From Arcobacter aquimarinus (GTDB lineage Bacteria > Campylobacterota > Campylobacteria > Campylobacterales > Arcobacteraceae), in the NCBI RefSeq assembly GCF_013177635.1, contig NZ_CP030944.1, positions 992,001 through 1,056,000 on the forward strand: a stretch of 64,000 nt of DNA, given 5' to 3'. Each line of letters starts with the position of its first letter. Positions within the stretch are counted from its first letter, which is position 1. Shown here in pieces: positions 1 to 9,173 of the stretch. The position numbers were made by a program, and so were the translations under genes. Under the pieces are notes generated by a model. It was not told the DNA's origin, ran no database searches, and was given only the letters and a program-made list of their open reading frames with translations.

Positions 1-1
1 T

Positions 2-127
2 GAAGCTTGTATTACAGCACTTATGCAAGGAAGATTATTTGAAAAAGAGATACACACTGAGAAATTTTTCTCAAAAGCTGACTTGTATAGTGATAAAATA
101 AAAAGTCCACTTTTTAAATCTATCTAA
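2..127 (+). CDS. C-terminal end of an unidentified protein (partial)
   Basis: An open frame enters from the left edge and ends at TAA 125-127, giving 41 residues that finish in SPLFKSI. It is followed at once by a good intrinsic terminator, which supports it being the true end of a gene. The visible tail has no motif I recognise, so no function is assigned. The next gene (permease, 176) lies beyond the terminator and is probably a separate transcript. Confidence 0.6.
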   Translation, partial: EACITALMQGRLFEKEIHTEKFFSKADLYSDKIKSPLFKSI

Positions 128-158
128 AAAGATACAACTTTATGGTTGTATCTTTTTT
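126..158 (+). terminator. Intrinsic terminator after the first partial gene
   Basis: Ten-base stem AAGATACAAC (129-138) / GTTGTATCTT (145-154) with a six-base loop. Flanking A and T runs extend the pairing and supply the U-tract. Confidence 0.85.
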
Positions 159-175
159 TATTTTAAAGGATTATC

Positions 176-982
176 ATGTTAGATATTCAAACAATTATTT
201 ATTTTTTAGCTTTAGGTTCATTTGTTGGGGTAGTTTCAGGACTTTTTGGAATAGGTGGTGGTGGAATTATAGTTCCAGTATTAACAGCTATGTTTTTAGT
301 AAATAATACAATAGATGAAAATAGCGTTGTTCATTTAGCTTTAGGAACTTCAATGGCTATTATAATTATTACTTCAATTTCAAGTATTAAAGCTCAACAA
401 AAGAAAAAAGCAATAGTTTGGGATGTTGTTAAAATGATGCTTCCAGGTATTATTATAGGAACTTTTCTAGCTACATTTATAGCTTCAAAATTAGACTCAT
501 TTTATTTATCTATAATTTTTGCTTGTTTTATGTTTTATTCTGCAATTATGATGTTTACAGGGAAAAAGCCAAAACCAGAAAATAAGATTTTTACAGCAAA
601 AACACATATCTTTTCAGGTGGAGCTATTGGGGCTTTATCTTCTCTTGTTTCTATTGGTGGAGGAATAATGAGTGTTCCTTATTTATTGATTCAAAATATA
701 GATATCAAAAAAGCAATTGCAACATCTTCAGCTATTGGTTTACCAATAGCTGTTTGTGGAACTTTAGGTTATATAATAAACGGTTGGAGTCATACTTCAA
801 TGGAAACTTATACTTTAGGTTTTGTTTCAATTCCTGCACTTATTTGCGTTGCAAGTGCAAGTTATTTAACAGCTCCAATTGGGGTTATGTTAGTTCATAA
901 AATAAATGTGGACTTGATGAAAAAATTATTCTCTTTAATACCTTTAATTCTTAGTATAAAAATGATTTACTCGTTGATATGA
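176..982 (+). CDS. TauE/SafE-family sulfite/anion permease
   Basis: A 268-residue, almost entirely hydrophobic protein with about eight predicted membrane segments in two halves. Each half opens with the family's Gly-rich signature: GLFGIGGGG near residue 22 and VSIGGGIMSVP near residue 160. The family exports or imports sulfite, sulfoacetate and related small anions across the inner membrane; the substrate here cannot be read from sequence. ATG 176 has an AAAGGA ribosome site at 165-170. It stands alone between a terminator and a 267-base gap, so it is probably not part of the aromatic operon downstream. Confidence 0.85.
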   Translation: MLDIQTIIYFLALGSFVGVVSGLFGIGGGGIIVPVLTAMFLVNNTIDENSVVHLALGTSMAIIIITSISSIKAQQKKKAIVWDVVKMMLPGIIIGTFLATFIASKLDSFYLSIIFACFMFYSAIMMFTGKKPKPENKIFTAKTHIFSGGAIGALSSLVSIGGGIMSVPYLLIQNIDIKKAIATSSAIGLPIAVCGTLGYIINGWSHTSMETYTLGFVSIPALICVASASYLTAPIGVMLVHKINVDLMKKLFSLIPLILSIKMIYSLI

Positions 983-1132
983 AGTTATTTCTTCATATCG
1001 ACAAAAAAACTCCTTTGATTTTATTCTCTTCGTATTTTTATACTCTACTTTTATAAATAAAACCAACGGAATTATCGAGCTTATAGAACTTCTAAAAGAA
1101 AAAAACAAAAAAATTTAGAAAAAGAGATAATC

Positions 1133-1164
1133 GCGATTTTTATGCGAATTATTTAAAGTATAGT
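1133..1164 (+). promoter_or_regulatory. Predicted operator/promoter of the meta-cleavage operon
   Basis: In the 267-base gap 983-1249, GCGA occurs at 1133-1136 and again at 1144-1147 (11-bp period). After 11 further bases comes a -10-like TATAGT (1159-1164). The paired boxes sit where a -35 element would be, as in activator-dependent promoters bound by OmpR/PhoB-type dimers. The same boxes precede the pheA-like gene, with identical spacing to TATAGT, and the porin gene. The rest of the gap holds no convincing gene. Confidence 0.55.
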
Positions 1165-1249
1165 TCACATAGTTAAAAGGCAACTTTTACTTTTAATGAA
1201 AGGTATAGACGTTTTGTTTATATTTTAAATTCAAAAAAAAAGGATATTT

Positions 1250-1558
1250 GTGAAACATAATATCTTAGTTAAAAACAAAGAAAAACAAAGAGCTTGTACT
1301 CAAGATAAACATCTTATGGCTTCTTTATCTACTTGTACTGATTTGGTTCCAAGAGGGTGTCATAATGGTGCATGTGGTGTTTGTAAAATATTGGTTCATA
1401 GTGGTGATTTTGAAAAACTAAAAATGAATCGAAAACATATAACAGAAGAGGAAGAGAGTTCAAATATAGTTTTAGCTTGTAGAACTTTTCCAAAAAGTGA
1501 TATGGAAATAGAGTTTATAGGAAAACCAAAATCAGAGCTTTATACGCTTGGAAATTAA
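1250..1558 (+). CDS. dmpQ: XylT/DmpQ-type [2Fe-2S] ferredoxin
   Basis: A 102-residue chloroplast-type ferredoxin with cluster ligands at Cys37, Cys42, Cys45 (motif GCHNGACGVCK) and Cys77. In characterised meta-cleavage operons this protein re-reduces the oxidised active-site iron of catechol 2,3-dioxygenase, the product of the next gene, 20 bases downstream. The start is GTG 1250, preceded by AAAAAGGAT; no usable ATG exists before residue 23. It is the first gene of the operon, after the tandem GCGA element. Confidence 0.9.
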   Translation: MKHNILVKNKEKQRACTQDKHLMASLSTCTDLVPRGCHNGACGVCKILVHSGDFEKLKMNRKHITEEEESSNIVLACRTFPKSDMEIEFIGKPKSELYTLGN

Positions 1559-1578
1559 TTTATAACAAAGGAATTAAA

Positions 1579-2523
1579 ATGGGAATTATGAGAATTGGAC
1601 ACGTAGATCTTAATGTGTTAAATATTGAAGAATCAAGAAATTATTATGTAAACATAATGGGTTTAACAGTTACAAGAGAAGATGCAGATGGTACATTATA
1701 TTTAAAATGCTGGGATGAGTGGGATAAATATAGTCTTATTTTAAGACCAAGTGAAGAAGCAACATTTAATAGAATAGCTTATAAAGTTAGAAATGATTCA
1801 GATTTAGATGAATTAAAAATCAAAATAGAAAATTATGGAATCTCAACACAATTATTAGAAGCAGGAGTAGTAGCTGATTGTGGAAGAAGTTTATCTTTTA
1901 AACTACCAAGTGGACATGATTTTATTTTATATGCTCATAAAGAGTTTATAGGAAAAGATACAGGTGATACAAATCCAGCTCCTTGGCCATTTGAAGGTAA
2001 AGGAATAAAAGCACATTGGATTGATCACGCTTTAATGATGTGTCAAGGTCCTGAATCAGTTATGGAAGTTACTAAATTCTTTATTGATGTTTTTGATTTT
2101 ACATTAACAGAGCAAGTTTGTGTAGGTCCAGAAGGTTCTTTACAAGCAGCAACTTGGTTAGCTTGTTCTTCAACTCCACATGATATTGCATTTGTGGCAG
2201 GTCCTGAAGTTGGTATGCATCATTTTGCCTTTTTCTTAGATGGATGGAATGATATTTTAAGAGCAGCTGATGTTATGGCAATGCATGATGTAAAAATTGA
2301 TGTAACTCCACAAAGACATGGAATTACAAGAGGCGAAACTATTTATTTCTTTGACCCATCAGGACATAGACTTGAAACATTTGCAGGACTTGGTTATTTA
2401 GCTCAACCAGATATGCCTGTTATTACATGGACTGAAGATGAGTTATGGAGAGGAATTTTCTATCATACAGGTGTTGAAAATGGAGCATTTACAACAGCTT
2501 ATACTTTACATGCGTATAGATAA
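1579..2523 (+). CDS. dmpB: Catechol 2,3-dioxygenase (extradiol, VOC superfamily)
   Basis: A 314-residue protein that aligns along its length with XylE/DmpB (about 307 residues). It cleaves catechol next to the hydroxyls, giving 2-hydroxymuconic semialdehyde. Two vicinal-oxygen-chelate halves are visible. By comparison with XylE the Fe(II) ligands are His150 (IDHALM), His215 (second His of MHHFAF) and Glu266 (HRLETF). The second-shell residues His201, His247 and Tyr256 are also kept. ATG 1579 has AAAGGAATT ahead of it. No residue seems missing, so I expect an active enzyme. Confidence 0.96.
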   Translation: MGIMRIGHVDLNVLNIEESRNYYVNIMGLTVTREDADGTLYLKCWDEWDKYSLILRPSEEATFNRIAYKVRNDSDLDELKIKIENYGISTQLLEAGVVADCGRSLSFKLPSGHDFILYAHKEFIGKDTGDTNPAPWPFEGKGIKAHWIDHALMMCQGPESVMEVTKFFIDVFDFTLTEQVCVGPEGSLQAATWLACSSTPHDIAFVAGPEVGMHHFAFFLDGWNDILRAADVMAMHDVKIDVTPQRHGITRGETIYFFDPSGHRLETFAGLGYLAQPDMPVITWTEDELWRGIFYHTGVENGAFTTAYTLHAYR

Positions 2524-2524
2524 T

Positions 2525-2950
2525 ATGAGTACAACAGTAATACAAAAATCAATATCAAGACAGGCTTCAATGGAAGCTTGTCTTTTTGCAATTGAAAAAG
2601 CAGAAGAGTTAAATATTTCTATAAACGTAAGTGTTGTGGATAATAAAGGCTTAGAAATGGCTTTTTTACGAATGGAAGAATCATTTATTCATTCAATAGA
2701 TATTGCAAAAGATAAGGCTTTTACAAGTGCTAGTTTTGGATTTCCTACAGCTCAATGGACAGAAATTTTTAAACAAATGCCACATTTAGAGCAAGGATTT
2801 TCAAACAGAAATAGACTTATTCCTTTTGGTGGAGGATTGCCTATTTTTGAAGATGGTGTAAAAGTTGGGGCTATTGGTGTTTCAGGCGGAACGGAAGAGG
2901 AAGATATTATATGTGCAAAATATGCAATTGAAAAAATAGGATTAAAATAA
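2525..2950 (+). CDS. GlcG/HbpS-family (DUF336) protein
   Basis: A 141-residue protein of the GlcG/HbpS family: an early NVSVVDNKGLEMAFLRMEE segment and the glycine-rich PFGGGLPIF and GAIGVSGGTEEED motifs. The family binds haem or small cofactors in some members, but its role in catabolic operons is not settled. I chose ATG 2525, just after the dioxygenase stop. An in-frame ATG at 2510 would overlap the dioxygenase, and the longer open frame from 2438 is overlap only. The stop overlaps the next start by one base, so it is embedded in the operon. It may help maintain the iron dioxygenase, which is inference. Confidence 0.85.
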   Translation: MSTTVIQKSISRQASMEACLFAIEKAEELNISINVSVVDNKGLEMAFLRMEESFIHSIDIAKDKAFTSASFGFPTAQWTEIFKQMPHLEQGFSNRNRLIPFGGGLPIFEDGVKVGAIGVSGGTEEEDIICAKYAIEKIGLK

Positions 2951-4407
2951 TGAAAAAAGTACAACACTATATTAATGGACAATTTTTAGATTCAAAATGT
3001 GGAGAGTTTTTTGACAATATAAACCCAATGACAGGACAACTTTTATCAAAAGTTGCTTTAGGAAGAGAAGATGAGGTAAATGCAGCAGTTGCTGCTGCAC
3101 GTGCAGCACTTAGTGGTGAATGGGGACAAATGAAGTTAAATGACAGAATTGCTTTAATGTATGAAATTGCAAATGAAATTGATAGAAGATTTGATGATTT
3201 CTTAGAAGCAGAGTGTTTAGATACAGGTAAGCCTTATAACATTGCAAGACATATTGATATTCCAAGAGGAGCAGCTAACTTCAAAGTATTTGCAGATACT
3301 ATGAAATCTCATGCTGAAGAAGCTTATCAAGCAGATACTCCAGATGGTAGAAAAATGTTTAATTATTCTATTAGAAAACCAAAAGGTGTTATTGGTGTTA
3401 TTTCTCCTTGGAATTTACCACTGTTACTTATGACTTGGAAAGTGGGTCCAGCGATGGCTTGTGGAAATACAGTTGTTGTTAAACCATCTCAAGTTACACC
3501 AACTACGACTTCATTACTTGGAGAAGTTATGTCTAAAGTTGGAGTGCCAGCAGGGGCATATAACGTAGTTCAAGGAAAAGGTAGCATTACTGGAAATTTA
3601 TTAACAGCTCACAAAGATATTGATGCAATAACATTTACAGGTGAAACAAAAACAGGTGAGATGATTATGCAAGCTTGTTCAAAAGGTGTAAGAGATGTAT
3701 CTTTAGAGCTTGGTGGTAAAAATCCAGCTATTATTTTTGCTGATTGTGATATGGAAAAAGCAATTGCTGAAACATATAGATCAGTATTTGCAAACTCAGG
3801 ACAAGTTTGTTTAGGAACTGAAAGAGTTTATGTACAAAGACCAATTTTTGATGAATTTGTTTCAAAACTAAAAGAAAGAGCAAGCAAAATTAAACTTGGT
3901 ATTTACAATGATGAAACTGTAGATATGGGACCTGTTGTAAGTGCTGCTCATAGAGATAAAGTATTAGAGTTTTATGATATTGCTAAAAAAGAGGGTGCAA
4001 ATATCATCCTTGGTGGAGGAGCTCCTAAAATGGAAGGTGAGTTAGCAAATGGATTCTTTGTTGAGCCTACTATTTGGACTGGACTTCCTGAAACTGCAAC
4101 AGTTGTAAAAGAAGAAGTATTTGGACCTTGTTGTCATATTGCACCATTTGATACAGAAGAAGAAGTTATCAAAATGGCAAATGATACAAAATATGGATTA
4201 GCTTCAACAATTTTTACAGAAAATCTTGATAAAGCTCATAGAGTAGCAAGTCAAATTGATTCTGGAATAGTATGGATTAATTCATGGTTCTTAAGAGATT
4301 TAAGAACTGCTTTTGGTGGAATGAAAGGTTCAGGAATAGGAAGAGAGGGTGGACATCACTCTTTAGAATTCTATACAGAATTAAAAAATATTTGTATAAA
4401 AATGTAA
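2950..4407 (+). CDS. dmpC: 2-hydroxymuconic semialdehyde dehydrogenase
   Basis: A 485-residue NAD-dependent aldehyde dehydrogenase that oxidises 2-hydroxymuconic semialdehyde to 2-hydroxymuconate (4-oxalocrotonate enol), the entry to the dehydrogenative branch. Catalytic residues are visible: Asn155 (SPWNLP), Glu253 (LELGGKNPA) and the nucleophile Cys287 (NSGQVCLGTER). Length is normal for XylG/DmpC. The ATG shares its first base with the last base of the upstream stop, so translation is probably coupled. Position between dioxygenase and hydratase matches dmp gene order and makes this substrate much more likely than a general aldehyde. Confidence 0.95.
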   Translation: MKKVQHYINGQFLDSKCGEFFDNINPMTGQLLSKVALGREDEVNAAVAAARAALSGEWGQMKLNDRIALMYEIANEIDRRFDDFLEAECLDTGKPYNIARHIDIPRGAANFKVFADTMKSHAEEAYQADTPDGRKMFNYSIRKPKGVIGVISPWNLPLLLMTWKVGPAMACGNTVVVKPSQVTPTTTSLLGEVMSKVGVPAGAYNVVQGKGSITGNLLTAHKDIDAITFTGETKTGEMIMQACSKGVRDVSLELGGKNPAIIFADCDMEKAIAETYRSVFANSGQVCLGTERVYVQRPIFDEFVSKLKERASKIKLGIYNDETVDMGPVVSAAHRDKVLEFYDIAKKEGANIILGGGAPKMEGELANGFFVEPTIWTGLPETATVVKEEVFGPCCHIAPFDTEEEVIKMANDTKYGLASTIFTENLDKAHRVASQIDSGIVWINSWFLRDLRTAFGGMKGSGIGREGGHHSLEFYTELKNICIKM

Positions 4408-4416
4408 GGCAAAAAT

Positions 4417-5211
4417 ATGGGAATGACTAATGAAAAAATAGAAAAATATGGAAATGAATTATACGAAGCATTAAAAGGAAACTATACAATTGAGCCTATT
4501 TCTAATAGAGAACCAGACTCAACTATAGAAGATGCGTATGCAATTCAATATCACTTTTTGAAAAGAAGAATGCAAGATGATAACTCTAAGATTATTGGTA
4601 AAAAAATTGGAGTTACTTCAAAAGTAGTTATGAATATGCTTGGAGTTCATCAACCTGATTTTGGATATCTTCTATCTGATATGATTTATTCAGATGGTGA
4701 TGTAATTGATGTAACAAACAAAATGATTCAACCAAAAGCCGAAGGTGAGATAGCATTTGTTTTAAAAGAAGATATTCAAGGACCAGGAGTTACAGCTGCT
4801 GATGTTTTAAAAGCAACAAAATTTGTAATGCCTTGTTTTGAAATTGTTGATTCAAGAATTCAAGATTGGAAAATAAAAATTCAAGATACAGTAGCTGATA
4901 ATGCTTCTTGTGGATATATAGTATTTGGTGGAAATGCAGTAGATCCTAGAGATGTAGATTTAACAACTTGTGGAATTACTTTAGAGTGTAATGGAGAGTT
5001 ATTACATACAGGTGCAGGAGCTGCTGCTCTAGGAAGTCCTGTAAATGCTGTTGTTTGGCTTGCAAATAAATTGGGTGAATTTGGTGTTGGTCTAAAAGCT
5101 GGTGAAGTTATTCTTTCAGGTGCTTTATGTGCTATGGTAACAATAAAACCAGGTGATAATATGACTATAAACATTGGTGGAATTGGGTCTGCTTCTTGTA
5201 GATTTATATAA
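4417..5211 (+). CDS. dmpE: 2-oxopent-4-enoate hydratase
   Basis: A 264-residue member of the fumarylacetoacetate-hydrolase-like hydratase/decarboxylase family. It adds water to 2-oxopent-4-enoate (2-hydroxypenta-2,4-dienoate), giving 4-hydroxy-2-oxovalerate. Typical segments are KIGVTS (near 66), the acidic cluster [19 protein letters not shown] and [17 protein letters not shown] paralogue lies at 7137; I call this one the hydratase because it precedes the acetaldehyde dehydrogenase, as in dmpEFG, while the other sits beside the tautomerase, as in dmpHI. The two could be swapped, since both families share the same fold. Start ATG 4417 has a weak AAGG site. Confidence 0.87.
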   Translation: MGMTNEKIEKYGNELYEALKGNYTIEPISNREPDSTIEDAYAIQYHFLKRRMQDDNSKIIGKKIGVTSKVVMNMLGVHQPDFGYLLSDMIYSDGDVIDVTNKMIQPKAEGEIAFVLKEDIQGPGVTAADVLKATKFVMPCFEIVDSRIQDWKIKIQDTVADNASCGYIVFGGNAVDPRDVDLTTCGITLECNGELLHTGAGAAALGSPVNAVVWLANKLGEFGVGLKAGEVILSGALCAMVTIKPGDNMTINIGGIGSASCRFI

Positions 5212-5221
5212 AGGATTGAAA

Positions 5222-6106
5222 ATGAAAAAAATAAATTGCGCATTGATTGGTTCTGGAAATATTGGAACAGATTTAATGTATAAACTTAAAAGAAGTGATA
5301 TTTTAAATCCTTTATGGATGGTAGGAATTGACCCTGATTCAGATGGATTAAAAAAAGCAAAAGAAGCAGGAATGAAAATTACTGCTGATGGTGTAGATGG
5401 ATTACTTCCTTTTATCGAAGAAGATGGAGTAAAAATTGCCTTTGATGCAACATCTGCTTATGTTCATGGTGAAAATAACAGAAAATTAGCAGAGCTTGGA
5501 GTTAAAGTTATTGATTTAACACCAGCTGCTATTGGACCTTTTTGCGTACCTTCTGTGAATCTTGAAGAATTATTAGCTCAAAATACACAAAATGTAAATA
5601 TGGTAACTTGTGGAGGACAAGCAACAATTCCTATGATTGCAGCTGTTTCAAAAGTTCAAGAGGTTGAGTATGCTGAGATTATTGCAACAGCAGCTTCAAA
5701 ATCAGCAGGTCCTGGAACAAGAGCGAATATTGATGAATTTACAGAAACTACGAAGTTAGGAATTGAAGTAGTGGGTGGTGCGAAAAAAGGTAAAGCAATT
5801 ATTATATTAAATCCAGCAGAACCGCCTTTGATGATGAGAGATACAATACATTGTTTAACTAAAGAAGAACCAAATCAAGAAGCAATAATCAAATCAGTAA
5901 ATGAAATGGTAAAAACTATGCAAAAATTTATTCCAGGATATACACTTAAAAATGGTCCAGTTTTTGATGGGAAAAAGATTTCTATTTGGTTAGAAATAGA
6001 GGGATTAGGGGATTATTTACCTAAATATGCAGGTAATTTAGACATTATCACAGCAGCTGCTACAAATATAGCAGAACAAATGGCACAAAAGATAAAAGGA
6101 GCATAA
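5222..6106 (+). CDS. dmpF: Acetaldehyde dehydrogenase (acylating)
   Basis: A 294-residue enzyme converting acetaldehyde, NAD+ and CoA to acetyl-CoA. The Rossmann loop is [11 protein letters not shown] at residues 7-17. The catalytic thiol is Cys130 in [11 protein letters not shown], matching the DmpF active-site cysteine. I placed the start at ATG 5222, after AAAGGATTG; an in-frame ATG at 5174 would overlap the hydratase gene by 38 bases and add a non-homologous leader. It is followed after two bases by its aldolase partner. In the family the two form a complex that channels acetaldehyde. Confidence 0.96.
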   Translation: MKKINCALIGSGNIGTDLMYKLKRSDILNPLWMVGIDPDSDGLKKAKEAGMKITADGVDGLLPFIEEDGVKIAFDATSAYVHGENNRKLAELGVKVIDLTPAAIGPFCVPSVNLEELLAQNTQNVNMVTCGGQATIPMIAAVSKVQEVEYAEIIATAASKSAGPGTRANIDEFTETTKLGIEVVGGAKKGKAIIILNPAEPPLMMRDTIHCLTKEEPNQEAIIKSVNEMVKTMQKFIPGYTLKNGPVFDGKKISIWLEIEGLGDYLPKYAGNLDIITAAATNIAEQMAQKIKGA

Positions 6107-6108
6107 AA

Positions 6109-7140
6109 ATGGATTTAAGAGGAAAAAAAATAAAAATTCATGATATGTCATTAAGAGATGGAATGCACTCTATTAGACATCAGTTTTCATTGGAAGAGAT
6201 GACTAGAATGTCAACAGCAATGGATAGTGCGGGTGTTCCTTATATTGAAGTTACTCATGGTGATGGTCTTGGAGGAAGTTCTTTAAATTATGGTTTTGGA
6301 AAACATACAGATGAAGAGTGGTTAGATGCTGTTGTTCCTTATATGAAAAATGCAAAAATTTCTGCACTTATGCTTCCAGGAATTGGTATTGTAAAAGATT
6401 TAGAAAGTGCAGTTAAGCATGGTATTTCTATGGTTAGAGTTGCTACTCATTGTACTGAAGCAGATTGTTCAGCACAACATATAAAAGCAGCTGTTAGTAT
6501 GGGAATAGATACGGTTGGTTTTTTAATGATGGCTCATATGGTTACTCCTGAAAAATTACTTCAAGAAGCAGCTAAAATGGTATCTTATGGTGCAAAAACA
6601 ATTTACGCAACTGATTCAGCTGGTTATATGTTACCTGATGATGTAAGTGCAAGAATAGCAATATTAAAAAAAGAGTTTGGAAATGATATTGAAATAGGAT
6701 TCCATGGTCATAATAATTTATCAATGGGTGTTGCAAATTCACTTGCTGCAATTGAAGCAGGAGCAACAAGAATTGATGCATCACTTGCTGGATTTGGAGC
6801 AGGTTCTGGAAATACTGCAACTGAAGTTTTAGTAGCAGTTTGTAATAGAATGGGTGTAGATACAGGAATTGATTTAGAAGCAATAGAAGATGCAGCAGAA
6901 GATATTGCATTACCTATTATGGGGAAACCGACAAGAATTTCAAGAGATTCTATTACTTTAGGATATGCAGGAGTTTATTCTTCATTCTTACTATTTGCAA
7001 GACGAGCTGAAGAAAAGTATGGAATAGATGCTAGAACTTTACTTGTTGAATTAGGTAAAAGAGGAATGATTGGTGGTCAAGAAGATATGATTGATGATTG
7101 TGCAATGGAATTAGCAAGAGCAAAAGGATTAATAAAATGA
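6109..7140 (+). CDS. dmpG: 4-hydroxy-2-oxovalerate aldolase
   Basis: A 343-residue class II aldolase splitting 4-hydroxy-2-oxovalerate to pyruvate and acetaldehyde. The HMGL-like TIM barrel shows the catalytic Arg16-Asp17 and His20 ([12 protein letters not shown]) and the divalent-metal ligands His199 and His201 (FHGHNN). The C-terminal communication domain is present ([19 protein letters not shown]). It lies two bases after the acetaldehyde dehydrogenase, its channelling partner. The stop TGA overlaps the next gene's ATG (ATGA). Confidence 0.97.
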   Translation: MDLRGKKIKIHDMSLRDGMHSIRHQFSLEEMTRMSTAMDSAGVPYIEVTHGDGLGGSSLNYGFGKHTDEEWLDAVVPYMKNAKISALMLPGIGIVKDLESAVKHGISMVRVATHCTEADCSAQHIKAAVSMGIDTVGFLMMAHMVTPEKLLQEAAKMVSYGAKTIYATDSAGYMLPDDVSARIAILKKEFGNDIEIGFHGHNNLSMGVANSLAAIEAGATRIDASLAGFGAGSGNTATEVLVAVCNRMGVDTGIDLEAIEDAAEDIALPIMGKPTRISRDSITLGYAGVYSSFLLFARRAEEKYGIDARTLLVELGKRGMIGGQEDMIDDCAMELARAKGLIK

Positions 7141-7925
7141 GTTTAGATAAAGCAACAATAGAAAAGTTAGCAAAACATTGTGAAGAAGCAGAAGTAAATG
7201 CAAGTGAAATTACTAAAATTACAGATGATTATCCAGATATGACTTATGAAGATGCTTATGATATTCAATGGACAGCACGAAAAGCTAAAGAGGCTAAAGG
7301 TCATAAAATCGTAGGTATGAAAATGGGACTTACTTCTCAAGCCAAAATGAAACAAATGGGAGTTCCAAATCCTTGTTATGGTTATTTAGCTGATTATTTT
7401 GCTTATGGTGATGGAGCAGAGATTAAAATCGATGAATTAATTCATCCAAAAGTTGAAGCTGAAATTGCATTTGTTTTAAAAAATGATTTAGAAGGACCAG
7501 GTTGTCATATTGGAGATGTATTAGCTGCAACTGATTTTGTTATGCCAGCTGTTGAGATTATTGATTCAAGATATAAAGATTTTAAATTTGATTTAAAATC
7601 TGTAATTGCAGATAACTCTTCATCTTCAAGATATGTAACAGGTGGAAGAATGAGAGATATTAAAGACTTAGATTTAAAAACTTTGGGTGTAGTAATGGAA
7701 ATCAATGGAGAAGTTGTTCAATTAGGAGCTGGTGCTGCCGTACTTGGTCATCCTGCAACTGCTATTGCTATGCTTGCTAATATGCTAAGTGAACGAGGTG
7801 AAAAACTAAAAGCTGGTGAATATATCCTTTCAGGTGCAATAACAGAAGCTGTTAGTGTAAAAAAAGGTGATAATGTAACTGTTAAGTTCCAAGATTTAGG
7901 AACTTTGTCATTTAGATTTGTGTAA
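7137..7925 (+). CDS. dmpH: 4-oxalocrotonate (2-oxo-3-hexenedioate) decarboxylase
   Basis: A 262-residue paralogue of the hydratase at 4417, with [23 protein letters not shown] and [10 protein letters not shown]. It is assigned as the Mg-dependent decarboxylase that converts 2-oxo-3-hexenedioate to 2-oxopent-4-enoate because it directly precedes the tautomerase, the dmpH-dmpI order. The start is ATG 7137, overlapping the aldolase stop by four bases; the longer open frame from 7098 lies inside the aldolase gene. In the known family, decarboxylase and hydratase form a complex, so co-expression makes sense. Confidence 0.88.
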   Translation: MSLDKATIEKLAKHCEEAEVNASEITKITDDYPDMTYEDAYDIQWTARKAKEAKGHKIVGMKMGLTSQAKMKQMGVPNPCYGYLADYFAYGDGAEIKIDELIHPKVEAEIAFVLKNDLEGPGCHIGDVLAATDFVMPAVEIIDSRYKDFKFDLKSVIADNSSSSRYVTGGRMRDIKDLDLKTLGVVMEINGEVVQLGAGAAVLGHPATAIAMLANMLSERGEKLKAGEYILSGAITEAVSVKKGDNVTVKFQDLGTLSFRFV

Positions 7926-7939
7926 GGAGAATAAAAATA

Positions 7940-8131
7940 ATGCCAATAGCTACAATAAATATTATTGAAGGTAGAAGTGATGAAAAAAAAGAGGCATTGA
8001 TTGAGAAAGTAAGTCTTGCAATTGCTGAATCACTTGAAGCACCAATTGAAAGTGTTAGGGTAATTATAAATGAAATGCCTAAACAACACTTTGGTATTGG
8101 TGGAAAAAGTGCTAAAAAATTAGGTAAATAA
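7940..8131 (+). CDS. dmpI: 4-oxalocrotonate tautomerase
   Basis: A 63-residue protein that isomerises 2-hydroxymuconate to 2-oxo-3-hexenedioate. After removal of Met the catalytic base is Pro1; Arg11, Arg39 and Phe50 match the substrate-binding residues of the characterised enzyme. Length is typical (62 after processing). A GGAG site lies 14 bases after the decarboxylase gene. Members of this size form hexamers. Confidence 0.95.
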   Translation: MPIATINIIEGRSDEKKEALIEKVSLAIAESLEAPIESVRVIINEMPKQHFGIGGKSAKKLGK

Positions 8132-8137
8132 TTTTTT

Positions 8138-9151
8138 ATGAGTTCTTTAAAATTAAGCGTACTTGACCAATCTCCAATTCATGATGCAAAAGAGCCAAAA
8201 GAAGGTCTATTTGATACTGTTAAATTAGCAGTTAGATGTGAAGAGTTAGGTTACTACAGATATTGGTGTGCTGAACATCATGACACTCCTGGATATGCTA
8301 GTTCATGTCCAGAAATTATGGTTAGCTCTGTGGCGAATGCTACAAAAACCATGAGAGTTGGAAGTGGTGGAGTTATGTTAAATCACTATAGTGCTTTTAA
8401 AGTTGCAGAAACTTTTAATACTTTAAGTGCTTTACATAATAATCGAATTGATTTAGGAATAGGACGTGCTAGTGGAGCTAATTTTTTAGTAGCAAGGGCT
8501 TTACACAATTCAAATAGCCAAGATTATTCAAAAAAAGCCTATGATTTAATAAACTATTTAGATGATAAAGTTCCAAAAAATGACTATTTTTATGGGGTAA
8601 ATTTATCACCTAAAAATATAGATTCAACACCTGTTTATCTTTTAGGTTCAAGTGATGGAAGTAGTATTCTAGCAGGGAAATTGGGTACTGGTTTTTGTTT
8701 GGCTTTGTTTATAGGGACACATGATAGACCAATAGATATTATGAAATTTTATAAAAATAATTTTGTTCCTTCTAAAAATTTTAAAAAACCAAAAGCTATG
8801 TTGGCAGTTACGTGTATTTGTGCAGAATCAAAAGAAAAAGCTCAAGAAATAGCAAGTTTTCATACATATTGGAAAGTTCAAGCTTTTAGACATCCAAAAA
8901 GAGATGGTTTATATAGTCCAAGTGATGTAAAAAAATTGTATAAAAATTTGAGTTTTGAAGATAAAGCATATTATCACGAAACTTTAAATTCTATGATTTT
9001 AGGAACTCCTAAAGAGTGTAAAGAAAAAATAGAAAAATTAGCTTTAGAGTATGGTGTTGATGAGGTTATGATTGTAAATGTAACATACTCTTTTGAGGAT
9101 AGAATAAAATCTTATGAACTTCTTGCAAAAGAGTTTAATTTAAAAAATTAA
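8138..9151 (+). CDS. Luciferase-like (LLM) flavin-dependent oxidoreductase
   Basis: A 337-residue bacterial-luciferase-fold protein resembling the MsnO8-type LLM subgroup. Typical segments are LKLSVLDQSPI at the N-terminus, YYRYWCAEHHDTPGYASSCPE, and RIDLGIGRASGAN. Such enzymes use reduced FMN and O2 to attack aldehydes, ketones, sulfonates or amines; the substrate cannot be read. It lies six bases after the tautomerase and 22 before the hydrolase, so it is an operon member although it is not a standard meta-pathway gene. The ribosome site before ATG 8138 is poor, so translation may be coupled to the gene before. Confidence 0.88.
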   Translation: MSSLKLSVLDQSPIHDAKEPKEGLFDTVKLAVRCEELGYYRYWCAEHHDTPGYASSCPEIMVSSVANATKTMRVGSGGVMLNHYSAFKVAETFNTLSALHNNRIDLGIGRASGANFLVARALHNSNSQDYSKKAYDLINYLDDKVPKNDYFYGVNLSPKNIDSTPVYLLGSSDGSSILAGKLGTGFCLALFIGTHDRPIDIMKFYKNNFVPSKNFKKPKAMLAVTCICAESKEKAQEIASFHTYWKVQAFRHPKRDGLYSPSDVKKLYKNLSFEDKAYYHETLNSMILGTPKECKEKIEKLALEYGVDEVMIVNVTYSFEDRIKSYELLAKEFNLKN

Positions 9152-9173
9152 TAGATATAAAAAAGGAGAAAAA

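Noticed and set aside
1018-1122. Possible regulator gene remnant before the ferredoxin (frame ending in NGIIELIELLKEKNKKI)
   Set aside because: Short, no start or ribosome site and no convincing match; AT-rich DNA gives such frames by chance.
5174-5221. Earlier start for the acetaldehyde dehydrogenase
   Set aside because: Would overlap the hydratase gene; the ribosome site and family alignment support ATG 5222.
6572-6910. Minus-strand open frame rich in Leu, Gln and His inside the aldolase gene
   Set aside because: Shadow of a well-supported gene, with biased composition typical of antisense frames in AT-rich DNA. The same holds for the other antisense frames, such as 4881-5243, 26701-27096, 29023-29430 and 43264-43611.
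4417-7925. Recent duplication of the hydratase/decarboxylase genes
   Set aside because: The two proteins are clearly diverged and match the standard dmpE and dmpH positions, so the duplication is ancient.
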